Below are positions 21,296-33,642 of a DNA stretch of 54,647 nucleotides, piece by piece; position 1 is the first letter of the stretch; every line of letters starts with the position of its first letter. The DNA lies in contig NZ_FMXQ01000001.1 of the NCBI RefSeq assembly GCF_900104485.1, positions 790,001 to 844,647 on the forward strand, given 5' to 3'. Under the pieces are notes generated by a model. It was not told where the DNA came from. It did no database searches and saw only the letters and a program-made list of their open reading frames with translations. Both the position numbers and the translations under genes were made by a program. This DNA comes from Bauldia litoralis (GTDB lineage Bacteria; Pseudomonadota; Alphaproteobacteria; Rhizobiales; Kaistiaceae).

Positions 21296-22204
21296 ATGGA
21301 CGGCCCCGCCCCCCTCTTCGACCGCGCTCTGCTCGATCGCCGCCGCGACCGCGCGCTGCGCGCCGGAACGCCCGTCGCCGACTTCCTCCTCCGCGCCGCG
21401 ACCGACGATCTGGTCGATCGCCTGATGGCGGTGAAGCGCGTTTTCGCCCGCGCCGCCGATATAGCCACGCCGTTGCCCTTGCTTGCCGGGCGCCTCGCCA
21501 CTTCGAGCCAGGTGGAGACCGTCTTCCGCCTTGCCCGCTCGCCCGAGACGTCGACGGAGGCAGCCTCCTTCCTGGTGATCGGCGACGAGGAAAAGCTGCC
21601 TTTTCGAGCGGAAAGCCTCGATCTCGCGGTCTCGGCGCTCGCCCTCCACTACGCCAACGACCTGCCCGGCGCCCTCGTCCAGATCCGCCGCGCGTTGAAG
21701 CCCGACGGCCTGTTCCTCGCCACGCTGCTCGGCGGCGACACCCTGACCGAGTTGCGCCAGTCCTTCGCCGTCGCCGAGGCCGAACTGACCGGCGGCGCCT
21801 CGCCCCGCGTCGCGCCTTTCGCTGAAATCCGGGTGCTCGGCGGCCTGCTGCAGCGCGCCGGCTTCGCCCTGCCGGTCATCGACCAGGATCGGCTGACGGT
21901 CCGCTACGACACGATGTTCGACCTGACGCGCGATCTCCGCGCGATGGGCGCCACCAATGCGCTGGTCGAGCGCGCCCGGCAACCGCTCCGCCGCGCGGTG
22001 CTGATCCGCGCCGCGGAGGTCTATGCCGAACGCTTCGCCGACGCCGACGGCCGGGTGCGCGCAACCTTCGATCTGGTCTGGTTGTCGGGATGGGCGCCGG
22101 ATGAGAGCCAGCAGAAGCCGCTCAGGCCGGGATCGGCCAAGACCCGCCTCGCCGACGCGCTCGGCGTCCGCGAAGTGCCGACCGGCGACAAGCCGGGCGG
22201 CTGA
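21296..22204 (+). CDS. SAM-dependent methyltransferase, BioC/NDUFAF5-like
   Basis: Class I methyltransferase of 302 aa starting MDGPAPLFDRALLDRRRDRALR, characteristic of the NDUFAF5 (C20orf7) group. It has LPFRAESLDLAVSALALHYANDLPGAL and LLGGDTLTELRQSF. The mitochondrial homologue hydroxylates an arginine in a complex I subunit, so a role in NADH dehydrogenase assembly is plausible; this is inference from family. The ATG at 21296 is preferred over the longer frame from 21170, whose first 42 residues overlap comF and look non-coding. Confidence 0.9.
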   Translation: MDGPAPLFDRALLDRRRDRALRAGTPVADFLLRAATDDLVDRLMAVKRVFARAADIATPLPLLAGRLATSSQVETVFRLARSPETSTEAASFLVIGDEEKLPFRAESLDLAVSALALHYANDLPGALVQIRRALKPDGLFLATLLGGDTLTELRQSFAVAEAELTGGASPRVAPFAEIRVLGGLLQRAGFALPVIDQDRLTVRYDTMFDLTRDLRAMGATNALVERARQPLRRAVLIRAAEVYAERFADADGRVRATFDLVWLSGWAPDESQQKPLRPGSAKTRLADALGVREVPTGDKPGG

Positions 22205-22210
22205 CGCGCC

Positions 22211-22438
22211 TTATTGCGCCGGCGTCGAGACGATGGAGCCGGTGGCGATCGGGTCGATGGCCGGAGTCTCGACGACTTCGGTCGCCGTCACCGACAGGCC
22301 GCCGAGGAGGATCACCGCGACCCCGAACAGCGCCACGGAGATCGGCAGGTAGGCGGCGGCGCGCAGGTGCGCCGGCGACTCGGGCCGCGTTTCGTCGTCG
22401 GGCATGAGAAGAATGGTCCTGCCGAGGTCTGAAGCCAT
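22211..22438 (-). CDS. Small single-pass membrane protein
   Basis: Hypothetical protein of about 75 aa with one hydrophobic helix (YLPISVALFGVAVILLGGL, about 37-55) and a short C-terminal tail ending DPIATGSIVSTPAQ, a tail style common in small Hyphomicrobiales envelope proteins. It converges on the methyltransferase gene 6 bp away. The start is uncertain: ATG at 22438 is used; a TTG at 22480 and an internal ATG are alternatives. Function unknown. Confidence 0.6.
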   Translation of the reverse strand: MASDLGRTILLMPDDETRPESPAHLRAAAYLPISVALFGVAVILLGGLSVTATEVVETPAIDPIATGSIVSTPAQ

Positions 22439-22493
22439 CGGGATGCTGCCTTCGCCGGTGTTGAGGGGCGTTAGGCACAAGTATCGACAAAAC

Positions 22494-22892
22494 CTATAAA
22501 AGTTCGATTAACGGCGCGATCAGCGGCGCGTCGGCCGGCGGCATCGGATAGTCGCGCAGCTTGCGCGCCGCCACCCATTTCACCGCCTGCCCCTCCAGCG
22601 GCCGCACCGTGCCCTGCCACTTGCGGCAGACGAAGAGCGGCATCAGCAGATGGAAATCCTCATAGGCATGGCTGGCGAAGGTCAGCGGCGCCAGGCAGGC
22701 CGACTGGGTGTCGATGGCGAGTTCTTCCCTGAGCTCGCGAACCAGCGCCGCCTCCGGCGTCTCGTCCGCCTCGACCTTGCCGCCGGGAAACTCCCAAAGG
22801 CCGGCCATCGCCTTGCCCTCGGGCCGCTGGCTGATCAGCACCCGGCCGTCGATATCGATCAGCGCGCAGGCGACGACGACGAGGAGGGTCAT
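22494..22892 (-). CDS. mutT: Nudix hydrolase, MutT-like (8-oxo-dGTP diphosphatase)
   Basis: Removes oxidised nucleotides such as 8-oxo-dGTP in MutT. The 132-aa protein starts MTLLVVVACALIDIDGRVLISQRP and has the Nudix box in GGKVEADETPEAALVRELRE followed by EL. GLWEFPGG precedes it, as in MutT. ATG at 22892 begins exactly at the domain; the upstream open frame crosses a palindromic repeat and is not coding. It lies downstream of argJ with that repeat between. Confidence 0.92.
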   Translation of the reverse strand: MTLLVVVACALIDIDGRVLISQRPEGKAMAGLWEFPGGKVEADETPEAALVRELREELAIDTQSACLAPLTFASHAYEDFHLLMPLFVCRKWQGTVRPLEGQAVKWVAARKLRDYPMPPADAPLIAPLIELL

Positions 22893-22931
22893 CGACAATG
22901 TCCGTTCGCGACCGCGGGCCAAAGGCCATTG

Positions 22932-23033
22932 CGTCCTTCGAGGCTCCGCTGCGCGGAGCGCCTCGGGATGGCTGGGATGGACCCGCATCGCCATGCTGAG
23001 GCGCGAGGGCGTAGCCCGAGCCTTGAAGCACGC
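22932..23033. repeat. Palindromic intergenic repeat (REP/RIME-like)
   Basis: About 100 bp of imperfect dyad symmetry. The outer arms cgtccttcgaggct and agccttgaagcacg are 12/14 complementary. The inner hairpins are ggctccgctgcgcggagcgcc and a gcgcgagggc...gcccgagc stem. The form matches the palindromic elements spread through Hyphomicrobiales genomes. It fills the mutT-argJ gap. Confidence 0.75.
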
Positions 23034-23046
23034 ACGCGCACGAAGC

Positions 23047-24279
23047 TCACGACCGGTAGTCGCCGTTGATCGCCACGTATTCCTTGGTCAGGTCGCAGGT
23101 CCAGACCCGGTCGCTGCCCGTGCCGAGGCCGATGTCGACGGTGATGACGATGTCCTGGCTCTTCATGTAGGCGGCGGCTACCGCTTCCGAATAGTCCGGG
23201 TCGCGCTCGCCATGGAAGGCGACGCGGGTATCGCCGAACCAGATCGCCAGCTTGTCGCGGTCGGCCGGTTCGCCGGCCTTGCCGACCGCCATGACGATCC
23301 GCCCCCAGTTGGCGTCCTCGCCGGCCAGCGCCGTCTTGACCAGCGGCGAATTGGCGATCGACAGCGCGATCCGCTTGGCCGAGCGCTTAGAGGTGGCCCG
23401 CTCGACCCGCACCTCGACGAATTTCCGCGCCCCCTCGCCGTCCCGCACCACCTGGTGGGCGAGGTCGAGCAGCAGGTCGTCCAGCGCCTCGCGGAAGCCG
23501 GCAAGCCGCCGGTCGCGGGTCAAGGTGATCGGCTTGGCCCCGGCGACCTGGCCGGTGGCGAAGATCAGCACCGTGTCGGAGGTCGAGGTGTCGCTGTCGA
23601 CGGTGATCGCGTTGAACGACCCGGTGACGCCGCGCGACAGGAGCGATTGCAGCACCGGCGCGGCGATCGGCGCGTCGGTGAAGATGAAGGAGAGCATCGT
23701 CGCCATGTCGGGCGCGATCATCCCGGCGCCCTTGGCGACACCGTTGATGGCGACCGCCGCATCGCCGATCCAGGCGGTGCGGGTCGCGACCTTGGGAAAG
23801 GTGTCGGTGGTCATGATCGCCCGCGCCGCGTCGATCCACGGACCGTCATGCTGGTGGGCGACAAGCCGCTCGACCACCCGGTCGAACTTGGCCGCGTCGA
23901 GCGGTTCGCCGATGACGCCGGTCGAGGCGAGAAAGACCTCCTTAGGCCGGCATCCCAGCGCCTCGGCAACCATCGCGGCGCTGAGCTTGACCGTCTCGCG
24001 ACCGCGCTTGCCGGTGAAGGCATTGGCGTTGCCGGCATTGACCATCAGCGCCCGCGCCTTGCCCGATTGCAGCGCCTCCCGGCACCAGTCGACCGGCGCA
24101 GACGGACATTTCGACCGGGTGAAGACACCGGCCGCCGTCGTCCCCTTGTCGAAGGTGGCGAGCAGCACGTCGGTGCGACCGGCATGCTTGATCCCCGCCT
24201 CGGCGGAGGCGAAATGAACCCCGGCGATCGGCGGAAGGGTCGGATAGGACGTCGGAGCGAGAGGCGATACCGCGGTCAT
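23047..24279 (-). CDS. argJ: Bifunctional ornithine acetyltransferase / N-acetylglutamate synthase
   Basis: Recycles the acetyl group in arginine synthesis, making ornithine and N-acetylglutamate. The 410-aa protein contains the self-cleavage site [16 protein letters not shown], where the backbone is cut before the Thr of ATML to give the alpha and beta chains. [12 protein letters not shown] and the C-terminal end [11 protein letters not shown] are family hallmarks. The ATG at 24279 puts the start at [16 protein letters not shown]; a longer in-frame start at 24321 is less likely. It follows the parvulin gene. Confidence 0.97.
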   Translation of the reverse strand: MTAVSPLAPTSYPTLPPIAGVHFASAEAGIKHAGRTDVLLATFDKGTTAAGVFTRSKCPSAPVDWCREALQSGKARALMVNAGNANAFTGKRGRETVKLSAAMVAEALGCRPKEVFLASTGVIGEPLDAAKFDRVVERLVAHQHDGPWIDAARAIMTTDTFPKVATRTAWIGDAAVAINGVAKGAGMIAPDMATMLSFIFTDAPIAAPVLQSLLSRGVTGSFNAITVDSDTSTSDTVLIFATGQVAGAKPITLTRDRRLAGFREALDDLLLDLAHQVVRDGEGARKFVEVRVERATSKRSAKRIALSIANSPLVKTALAGEDANWGRIVMAVGKAGEPADRDKLAIWFGDTRVAFHGERDPDYSEAVAAAYMKSQDIVITVDIGLGTGSDRVWTCDLTKEYVAINGDYRS

Positions 24280-24330
24280 GGAAACGACTGGGCCATCATC
24301 TGGAGAGGGTTCGGCCGGCAAGCGCCGCGG

Positions 24331-25206
24331 CTAGTTCGCGGCCTCGGGGGCCGGAGCCGGCGCATCGGGGGTCACCAGTTCGATCGTCGCGCCTTCGCGC
24401 AGCGTCTCGATTTCCGCGTCGAAGGTGGCGCGGATCAGGTCCTGCTGGATCCGCTGTGCCTGGCTCTCGAAGGTCGGCGGCGGCTCCTCGCGCTTTTCCT
24501 CGACCAGGATGACATGCCAGCCGAAGTCGGATTGCACCGGCTTCTTGGTGTATTTGCCCGGCTTGAGGTCGAAGGCCGCCTCTTCGAACGGCTTGACCAT
24601 CTGGCCGCGCTTGAAGAAGCCGAGATCGCCGCCCGACTGGCCCGATCCGGGATCGAGCGAGGCTTCGGTCGCCAGTTCGGCGAAGTCGGCGCCCTTGTCG
24701 AGCTGGGCGATGATGTCCTTCGCTTCCGCCTCGGTCTTGACCAGGATATGGCGCGCCCGCACCTCTTCCTGCGGCTCGAAGGAGGCAATTTCCTCATCGA
24801 AACGCGCCTTGACCGCCTCGTCGGTGACGGCGGCGATGAATTTTGTCCGGAGGAATTCGCTGTAGAGGGTCCGGTCGCGCGCAAGGTCGAGGCGGCGCAT
24901 CACCGCCGGCTCGCTCTCCAGCCCGGCATCCTTGGCCGCCTTGCTGGCCAGCCGGATGTTGATCACCAGGTCGATCAATGCCGCGTCCCGCCGCTCCGGC
25001 GCAACCTGGCCGAGCTGGTCGCCGAACTCGGCGGCGGCCAGCGCCAGGTCGGCGGCGGTGATCGGTTCGCCGTTGAGCGTCGCCACGACCATGTCGGCCG
25101 GCGCCTCCTGCGCCACGGCCGGACCGGCGAGCGCAAGGGTGGCGACAATCGCCAGTCCGCCAAGCGGAAACCGGCGCCGGCGGGAAACACGGGTAAGCCT
25201 TGTCAT
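24331..25206 (-). CDS. Periplasmic parvulin-type peptidyl-prolyl isomerase
   Basis: Exported PpiC/SurA-like folding catalyst of 291 aa. The signal peptide (RRRRFPLGGLAIVATLALA) is cut near AVAQEA. A helical SurA_N-like region is followed by the rotamase domain (about 140-235): RARHILVKTEAEAKDII, GGDLGFFKRGQMVKPFEEAAF, FGWHVILVEE. It diverges from secA, a frequent alphaproteobacterial arrangement fitting a role in handling exported proteins. Confidence 0.95.
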   Translation of the reverse strand: MTRLTRVSRRRRFPLGGLAIVATLALAGPAVAQEAPADMVVATLNGEPITAADLALAAAEFGDQLGQVAPERRDAALIDLVINIRLASKAAKDAGLESEPAVMRRLDLARDRTLYSEFLRTKFIAAVTDEAVKARFDEEIASFEPQEEVRARHILVKTEAEAKDIIAQLDKGADFAELATEASLDPGSGQSGGDLGFFKRGQMVKPFEEAAFDLKPGKYTKKPVQSDFGWHVILVEEKREEPPPTFESQAQRIQQDLIRATFDAEIETLREGATIELVTPDAPAPAPEAAN

Positions 25207-25481
25207 CGAATCGTCCTGTTCGATTGCTGTAATTGCGCCGCGACACCGTTCAAGCGGTGCCGAAGCAGCACCCGTATCGCACCGGCAGCGCCGTTGACAT
25301 CCACCAGCCCCCCTCTTATCTCTCTCACGGCTTGGCGTCCAGAACGCTTTGAATTCCCAAGCGTGGCGATGGTGCGGTCGGACATCCGGCGGCCTCGCGC
25401 ATTTGGTGAACGGGCCGTGGTGGTGGCTCCCGGTCCGCCCGGAAGCGCGCCTTTCGGACTGCCGTCGCTCAAGGAAGATTC

Positions 25482-28289
<2,808 letters not shown>

Positions 28290-28294
28290 CCGCA

Positions 28295-29170
28295 ATGCCA
28301 AACGGGCGGCTCCTGCTTGTCGTCAACCCCAACGCTTCGCGGGCGTCGCAGTCGCTTGGCGCCGCGGTCGCGGCGCTGGTTGCCGACGGTTTCGCCGTCG
28401 ATATCCGGCAATGCGGCGGTCGCGATGACGTCCGCGCCCTGATCACCTCTGAAGGGGCTTCCGCCGACGCCATCGTCATCGGTGGCGGCGATGGCACGGT
28501 CAGCGGCGCGCTGGCCGGCCTGATCGAGGTCGGCCGGCCGGTCGGCATCCTGCCGCTCGGCACCGCCAACGACCTCGCCCGCACCCTCGGCATCCCAGTC
28601 GACCCGGTCGAGGCCGCCGCGGTGATTGCCGGCGGCTATCTCCGCAAGATCGATGTCGGCCGGGTCAACGATATCGACTTCCTCAACGTCGCCAGCATCG
28701 GCCTCGCCGTCGAGATCACCGACCGGCTCGATCCCGACCTCAAGCGCCGCCTCGGCCCATTGAGCTACGCCGCGGCGGCCCTGTCGACGCTGGGTTCGGC
28801 CGAGCATTTCGCCGCATCCATTGCCTGCGGCGACAACCGTACCGAAGTCAGCGCCTACCAGATCACCATCGGCAACGGCGTCCACTATGGCGGCGGCGTG
28901 AAGGTCTCGACCGGGGCCGCGATCGACGACGGCATCCTCGACATCTTTGCCATCGAAACCGCCTCGATCCCCGAGCTGGTGGCGATGGCCCCGGCCTTTT
29001 TCGAGGGCCGCCACGGCGAACGCGACGACGTCCGAGTCTTTCGCTCCACCGAAGCCGTCATCGAGACGGCGGCGCCGATGCCGGTCAGCACCGACGGCGA
29101 GATCACCACCGAGACGCCGGCGCGCTTCTCGGTCGCCCGCCACGCGCTTTCGGTCTTCGCCCCCCGCTGA
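28295..29170 (+). CDS. Diacylglycerol kinase-catalytic-domain lipid kinase
   Basis: YegS/DgkB-like lipid kinase of 291 aa. The nucleotide-binding signature VIGGGDGTVSGAL and GILPLGTANDLARTLGIP are clear, and the C-terminal beta-sandwich ends VSTDGEITTETPARFSV. It likely phosphorylates diacylglycerol or a related lipid at the membrane. The ATG at 28295 is 5 bp after secA, so it is probably co-transcribed with it. Confidence 0.93.
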   Translation: MPNGRLLLVVNPNASRASQSLGAAVAALVADGFAVDIRQCGGRDDVRALITSEGASADAIVIGGGDGTVSGALAGLIEVGRPVGILPLGTANDLARTLGIPVDPVEAAAVIAGGYLRKIDVGRVNDIDFLNVASIGLAVEITDRLDPDLKRRLGPLSYAAAALSTLGSAEHFAASIACGDNRTEVSAYQITIGNGVHYGGGVKVSTGAAIDDGILDIFAIETASIPELVAMAPAFFEGRHGERDDVRVFRSTEAVIETAAPMPVSTDGEITTETPARFSVARHALSVFAPR

Positions 29171-29258
29171 CCGCGACGGATATCGGCTGCCATCGACGGC
29201 GCGCCGCTCCTGCTGTACCGATGGCTGCCGTTTTCCTTGAGCCATCGCGACAGCCCGC

Positions 29259-31034
29259 ATGACCGTCGACAACATCCTCCTCTTCTCGCTCTTCATCGCC
29301 GTCTTCGCGCTGATGATCTGGGGCCGCTTCCGCTACGATCTCGTCGCCTTCGCCGCCCTGATCGTCGCCGCCGTCCTCGGCCTCGTGCCGACCGGAGAGG
29401 TGTTCAGCGGCTTCGGCCACCCGGCGACGGTGATCGTCGCCATCGTTCTTGTCATCTCGCGCGGGCTGGTGAATTCCGGCGCGGTCAACTGGATCTCGCG
29501 GGTCTTCGTCGACAGCGGCCGCAGCCTCAGCCGCCACATCGCCTTCATGGCGGCGATCGGCGCCGGCCTCTCCGCCTTCATGAACAACGTCGCGGCGCTG
29601 GCCCTCCTGATGCCGGTCGAGATTTCCGCCTCGGCCAAGGCGGGCCGCTCCCCGGCGCTCAGCCTGATGCCGCTGGCCTTCGCCACCATTCTCGGCGGCA
29701 TGGTCACCCTGATCGGCACGCCGCCCAACATCATCATCGCCGCCTATCGCGGCGAGGCGCTGGGCGAGCCCTTCGGCATGTTTTCCTTTGCCCCGGTCGG
29801 CCTCGTCTGCGCAATCGTCGGCGTCGCCTATGTCGCCCTGATCGGCTGGCGTCTGATCCCGGTCGGCAATTCCGAAAAGGCGCCGACCGCCAATCTCCGC
29901 GATATCCACGGCTACGTCGCCGAGCTGGCGATTCCCGCCAAGTCGCCGATCGTCGGTCGCCTCGTCGGCGACCTCGATGACGAGGCCGCCGAGGCCGGCG
30001 TCGTGGTCCTCGGCCTGATCCGCAAGGGCCGCCGGCTGCCGGGTGGCGCTCGCCGCGAGAAAATCCTCGAGGACGACATCCTCGTCGTCGATGGTCCGGT
30101 GGAGGCCATCGACGCCCTGGTCGGATCGCTGAAGCTGGAATTCCCGCGCCGTGACAGCATCAAGGAATCCGGCAGTTCCGACCTCGCCCTGCTCGAAGTG
30201 GTGGTGCCGCGTGATTCACGGCTCGACGGCCGTTCCGCCGGCACGGTCGGCCTCAACCGCCATACCGGCGTCGCCCTGCTCGGCGTCTCGCGTCAGGGCC
30301 GCCGTTTTCGCGAGCGGGTCCGCCAGCTCCAGGTCCGCGCCGGCGACGTGCTGCTGCTGATCGGCCCGCCCGACCGGCTGGGCGAGGCCGCCAACTGGCT
30401 GCGCGCCCTGCCGCTCGCCGATCGCGGCCTCGGCGTCACCCAGCACGGCCGCGCCGCGCTTGCCGTCAGCCTGTTTGCCGCGGCGGTGGCGCTGGCCAGC
30501 TTCGGCATCCTCTACCTGCCGGTGGCGTTGGCGGCTGTCGTCGGCCTCTACGTCATCTTCGACATCGTGCCGCTCCGCCAGGTCTATGACGAGGTCGAAT
30601 GGCCGGTGGTGATCCTGCTTGGCTCGATGATTCCGCTCGGCATCGCGCTGGAACAGTCCGGCGGCACCGAGGTCATCGCCGGCGGCATCGTCAACCTCGC
30701 CTCGGGCCTGCCGGCCTGGGTGATCCTCACCGTCCTCATGGTGGTGGTGATGACCCTCTCGGATGTCCTCAACAACACCGCCACCGCGGTCATCGGCGCG
30801 CCGATCGCAGTCGATATCGCCGGCCGTCTCGGCGCCAACCCCGATCCGTTCCTGATGGCGGTCGCGGTTGCCTCGTCCTGCGCCTTCCTCACCCCGATCG
30901 GCCACAAGAACAACACCCTGATCCTCGGACCGGGCGGCTATGCCTTCGGCGATTACTGGCGGATGGGGTTGCCGCTGGAGCTGATCATCGTCGCGGTCGG
31001 CGTCCCGGCGATCCTGGTCTTCTGGCCGCTATAA
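29259..31034 (+). CDS. SLC13/DASS-type anion permease with two RCK_C domains
   Basis: Inner-membrane permease of 591 aa, ArsB/NhaD-DASS superfamily. N-terminal helices include FMNNVAALALLMP and the substrate-motif TLIGTPPNIIIAAYRG. Two cytosolic TrkA-C (RCK_C) domains sit in the middle (about 215-300 and 305-385). The second transport half ends with FMAVAVASSCAFLTPIGHKNN-type sequence. Related proteins move sulfate or dicarboxylates with sodium; the substrate here is not determinable. It follows the lipid kinase by 88 bp. Confidence 0.92.
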   Translation: MTVDNILLFSLFIAVFALMIWGRFRYDLVAFAALIVAAVLGLVPTGEVFSGFGHPATVIVAIVLVISRGLVNSGAVNWISRVFVDSGRSLSRHIAFMAAIGAGLSAFMNNVAALALLMPVEISASAKAGRSPALSLMPLAFATILGGMVTLIGTPPNIIIAAYRGEALGEPFGMFSFAPVGLVCAIVGVAYVALIGWRLIPVGNSEKAPTANLRDIHGYVAELAIPAKSPIVGRLVGDLDDEAAEAGVVVLGLIRKGRRLPGGARREKILEDDILVVDGPVEAIDALVGSLKLEFPRRDSIKESGSSDLALLEVVVPRDSRLDGRSAGTVGLNRHTGVALLGVSRQGRRFRERVRQLQVRAGDVLLLIGPPDRLGEAANWLRALPLADRGLGVTQHGRAALAVSLFAAAVALASFGILYLPVALAAVVGLYVIFDIVPLRQVYDEVEWPVVILLGSMIPLGIALEQSGGTEVIAGGIVNLASGLPAWVILTVLMVVVMTLSDVLNNTATAVIGAPIAVDIAGRLGANPDPFLMAVAVASSCAFLTPIGHKNNTLILGPGGYAFGDYWRMGLPLELIIVAVGVPAILVFWPL

Positions 31035-31087
31035 ACTGACACGACAGGAAAAATCCCTGGCGGTCGCGATGGCGAAACCGCCGGCCG

Positions 31088-32371
31088 TCAGCCGCCGGGC
31101 GCGGCAAGCGTCGGCTTGAGGATCTGGGCCCCGCCCTCGACCACGACCGGGTCTTCCGGCCACAGGAATTCGCGATCCACCACCTTGCCGACCTCCGGGT
31201 CGGCCGGCTCTGGCGCGGCGGCGACCGGCGACGGGGCGATGACCCTGACCGGCGGCTTCGGCGCGGCCGCCGGCGCTGGCGTATTGGTCGCCACCACGGC
31301 GGCGGGCTTGGGCTTGGCCGGCGGCGCGGCGGGTGTCGCGGCAGCCGATTTCTCCGGCGCGGCGGCCGGCTCCGGCGCCGGGGTCGCCTCGGGGTCCTTC
31401 TTGCGACCGAGGAGCCGCTCGACGACGGTCGGCTTGGCCGCCCGCTCCGCCGCCTTGGCGGCCTCGGCAGCCTGTTCGTCGGCCACCTTCTGCTTCTGCG
31501 CCGCCATCCGCGCCGCGTCGGAATCGATCTCGGCCGCGGCCGCGGCGGTCTTCTTGTCGTCGGCGATCTGCTTGGCGGCGAGCGCCGTGGTGATCGACGC
31601 CGGCACGGTGTAGGCCGGGCACTTGGCGGAGGCGTTGAAGGAGGCGCCGCCGGCATCGGCGTCGAAGACGTAATGCTTGTCGCAGACATCGACCTTCGGC
31701 GGCTGGCGGGTGATCTCGAAGTGGTCGTAGCCGACCTTCAGTTCCATCCAGAAGGCCATGTTGGGGTCGCCGCGATGCTTGGCGAGGTTCTGCGGCGTCA
31801 TCCGGAACGGGAAAGCCTGGATCTGGAACGACCGCTGCCCGCCCTTGAAGGCATCGCGGGCGAGCGCGAATATCTCGCCGGCATCCTCGTCGGTCATCGA
31901 GTAGCAGCCGGCCGAGGAACACGCGCCATGCACCATCAGGTGCGTGCCGGTACGGCCATGCGCCCGGTCATAGGCGTTGGGGAAGCCGATGTTGAACGAC
32001 AGGTAGTAGCTGGACTTGGGGTTCATCTGCGCCGGGGTGACGGTGTAGAAGCCCTCCGGCGCCTGGCGGTCGCCTTCCTTGATCTTCGGGCCGAGCACGC
32101 CGGACCACTTGCAGATGTCGTAGGTCTTGAGCAGGGCATACTTGCCGTCGCGGCGCTGCTTCCAGACCTCGAGCTGCGACTCTTCCTTGAAGATGCGGAT
32201 GAAGATCGGCGACGTCTCCTTCATCCCGTCCTTCTGCATTTCGCTGACGAGCTTGTTGGAAACCGGCCGGATATCCTTGGGCAGGCTGGATTCGGTGCAG
32301 GCGCCAAGCACCATGGCCGCCGCGCCGATCAGCGCCGCACGAAGCAGGAGCGAAAAGTTTCGGAAAGCCAT
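31088..32371 (-). CDS. YafK-type L,D-transpeptidase family lipoprotein
   Basis: Predicted periplasmic lipoprotein of 427 aa. The lipobox LGAC gives Cys25. The YkuD-like domain (about 60-200) has the catalytic pattern HLMVHGACSSAGCYSM, with nucleophile Cys156. Relatives (YafK/DpaA) form or cut peptidoglycan cross-links or detach Braun lipoprotein. The C-terminal about 170 residues are Ala/Pro/Lys-rich and probably disordered. ATG at 32371 is chosen because it starts the signal peptide; an upstream frame from 32452 lacks one. Confidence 0.9.
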   Translation of the reverse strand: MAFRNFSLLLRAALIGAAAMVLGACTESSLPKDIRPVSNKLVSEMQKDGMKETSPIFIRIFKEESQLEVWKQRRDGKYALLKTYDICKWSGVLGPKIKEGDRQAPEGFYTVTPAQMNPKSSYYLSFNIGFPNAYDRAHGRTGTHLMVHGACSSAGCYSMTDEDAGEIFALARDAFKGGQRSFQIQAFPFRMTPQNLAKHRGDPNMAFWMELKVGYDHFEITRQPPKVDVCDKHYVFDADAGGASFNASAKCPAYTVPASITTALAAKQIADDKKTAAAAAEIDSDAARMAAQKQKVADEQAAEAAKAAERAAKPTVVERLLGRKKDPEATPAPEPAAAPEKSAAATPAAPPAKPKPAAVVATNTPAPAAAPKPPVRVIAPSPVAAAPEPADPEVGKVVDREFLWPEDPVVVEGGAQILKPTLAAPGG

Positions 32372-32561
32372 CAAAGTCCCCTGAACACATGCGTTTCGCC
32401 CGGCGCCCCTGCCCGCCTTGCGAATCGCCGTCTCACCCGTCCTATCCGGCACAACCTTGCTGGGTGGTTACCGCCCATGGAATGCCCCGGCTCCGACACT
32501 GTCAGACCTAGTTTTATCGGGCTTGAAGGCAAGAGCAAGGCAACCGCCCGGCCTTGTTCCC

Positions 32562-33515
32562 CTAGAGCGAACGCCCGATCGCCAGGTACTTGTCCCGCCT
32601 CTGGCGGCGGACTTCCTCCGGCGTCAGGTTGTCGAGTGAGGCGAAAGCCTGGGCGATCGCGTCCCCGGTCGCCGCCACCGTATCCCCGGGCTTGCGATGG
32701 GCGCCGCCCACCGGTTCCTGGACGATCGCGTCGATGATGCCGAAGCGGGAGAGATCCTGCGCGGTGATCCGCATTGCCGTCGCCGCATCCTGCGCCCGGC
32801 TCGAATCATGCCAGAGGATCGAAGCCGAGGCTTCCGGCGAGGCGACCGTGTAGATCGCGTGTTCCAGCATGATCACCTTGTTGGCGGTGGCGATGGCGAC
32901 TGCGCCGCCGGAACCGCCCTCGCCGATGATCACCGCGACATTCGGCACGCCGAGCGTCAGGCACCTGTCGGTCGAGCGGGCGATCGCCTCGGCCTGGCCG
33001 CGTTCTTCCGCGCCGATGCCCGGATAGGCGCCGGCGGTGTCGACCAGCGCCAGCACCGGGATCGAGAAGCGATCGGCCATGTCCATGATCCGCACCGCCT
33101 TGCGATAGCCTTCCGGCCGCGCCATGCCGAAATTATGCTTCAGCCGGGTTTCGGTGTCGGCGCCCTTCTCGTGGCCGATCACCGCGATGCCGCGACCGCG
33201 GAACCGGCCGAGACCGGCGACGATGGCCGCGTCCTCGGCAAATTGCCGGTCGCCGGCCAGCGGTGTGAAATCCTCGATGAGTTGCTTGGCATAGTCGACG
33301 AAATGCGGCCGGTCCGGATGGCGCGCCACCTGGGTTTTCTGCCACGGCGTCAGCTTGGTATAGATCTCGGCCAGCGCCTGGTTGGCGCGCGCCTCCAGCC
33401 GCGAAATCTCGTCGTTGATGGTAACGGCGTCGCCGTCATCGCCAAGCGAGCGCAGTTCCTGCACTTTGCCCTGAAGGTCGGCGACCGGTTTTTCGAAGTC
33501 GAGATAGGTGCGCAT
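32562..33515 (-). CDS. accA: Acetyl-CoA carboxylase carboxyltransferase subunit alpha
   Basis: Alpha subunit of the carboxyltransferase that makes malonyl-CoA for fatty-acid synthesis. The 317-aa protein starts MRTYLDFEKPVADLQGKVQEL and has ALVDTAGAYPGIGAEERGQ and IIGEGGSGGAVAI, the crotonase-like active-site region. The ATG at 33515 gives the normal family length; an upstream in-frame start at 33593 adds a Pro-rich tail that is not conserved. The partner accD is not in this window. Confidence 0.97.
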   Translation of the reverse strand: MRTYLDFEKPVADLQGKVQELRSLGDDGDAVTINDEISRLEARANQALAEIYTKLTPWQKTQVARHPDRPHFVDYAKQLIEDFTPLAGDRQFAEDAAIVAGLGRFRGRGIAVIGHEKGADTETRLKHNFGMARPEGYRKAVRIMDMADRFSIPVLALVDTAGAYPGIGAEERGQAEAIARSTDRCLTLGVPNVAVIIGEGGSGGAVAIATANKVIMLEHAIYTVASPEASASILWHDSSRAQDAATAMRITAQDLSRFGIIDAIVQEPVGGAHRKPGDTVAATGDAIAQAFASLDNLTPEEVRRQRRDKYLAIGRSL

Positions 33516-33642
33516 TCGGGTCCAGAAAAAAGGCCAAGTCTGCCCGTCCGCCCGCCGGGTGGGGGCAGGCGGCGGCAAACTGACCTTAGCCATCGGTCAA
33601 GTCAAGTAAACCCGTCGCGGCGTCGCGCTCGCGCCGCCGGCC

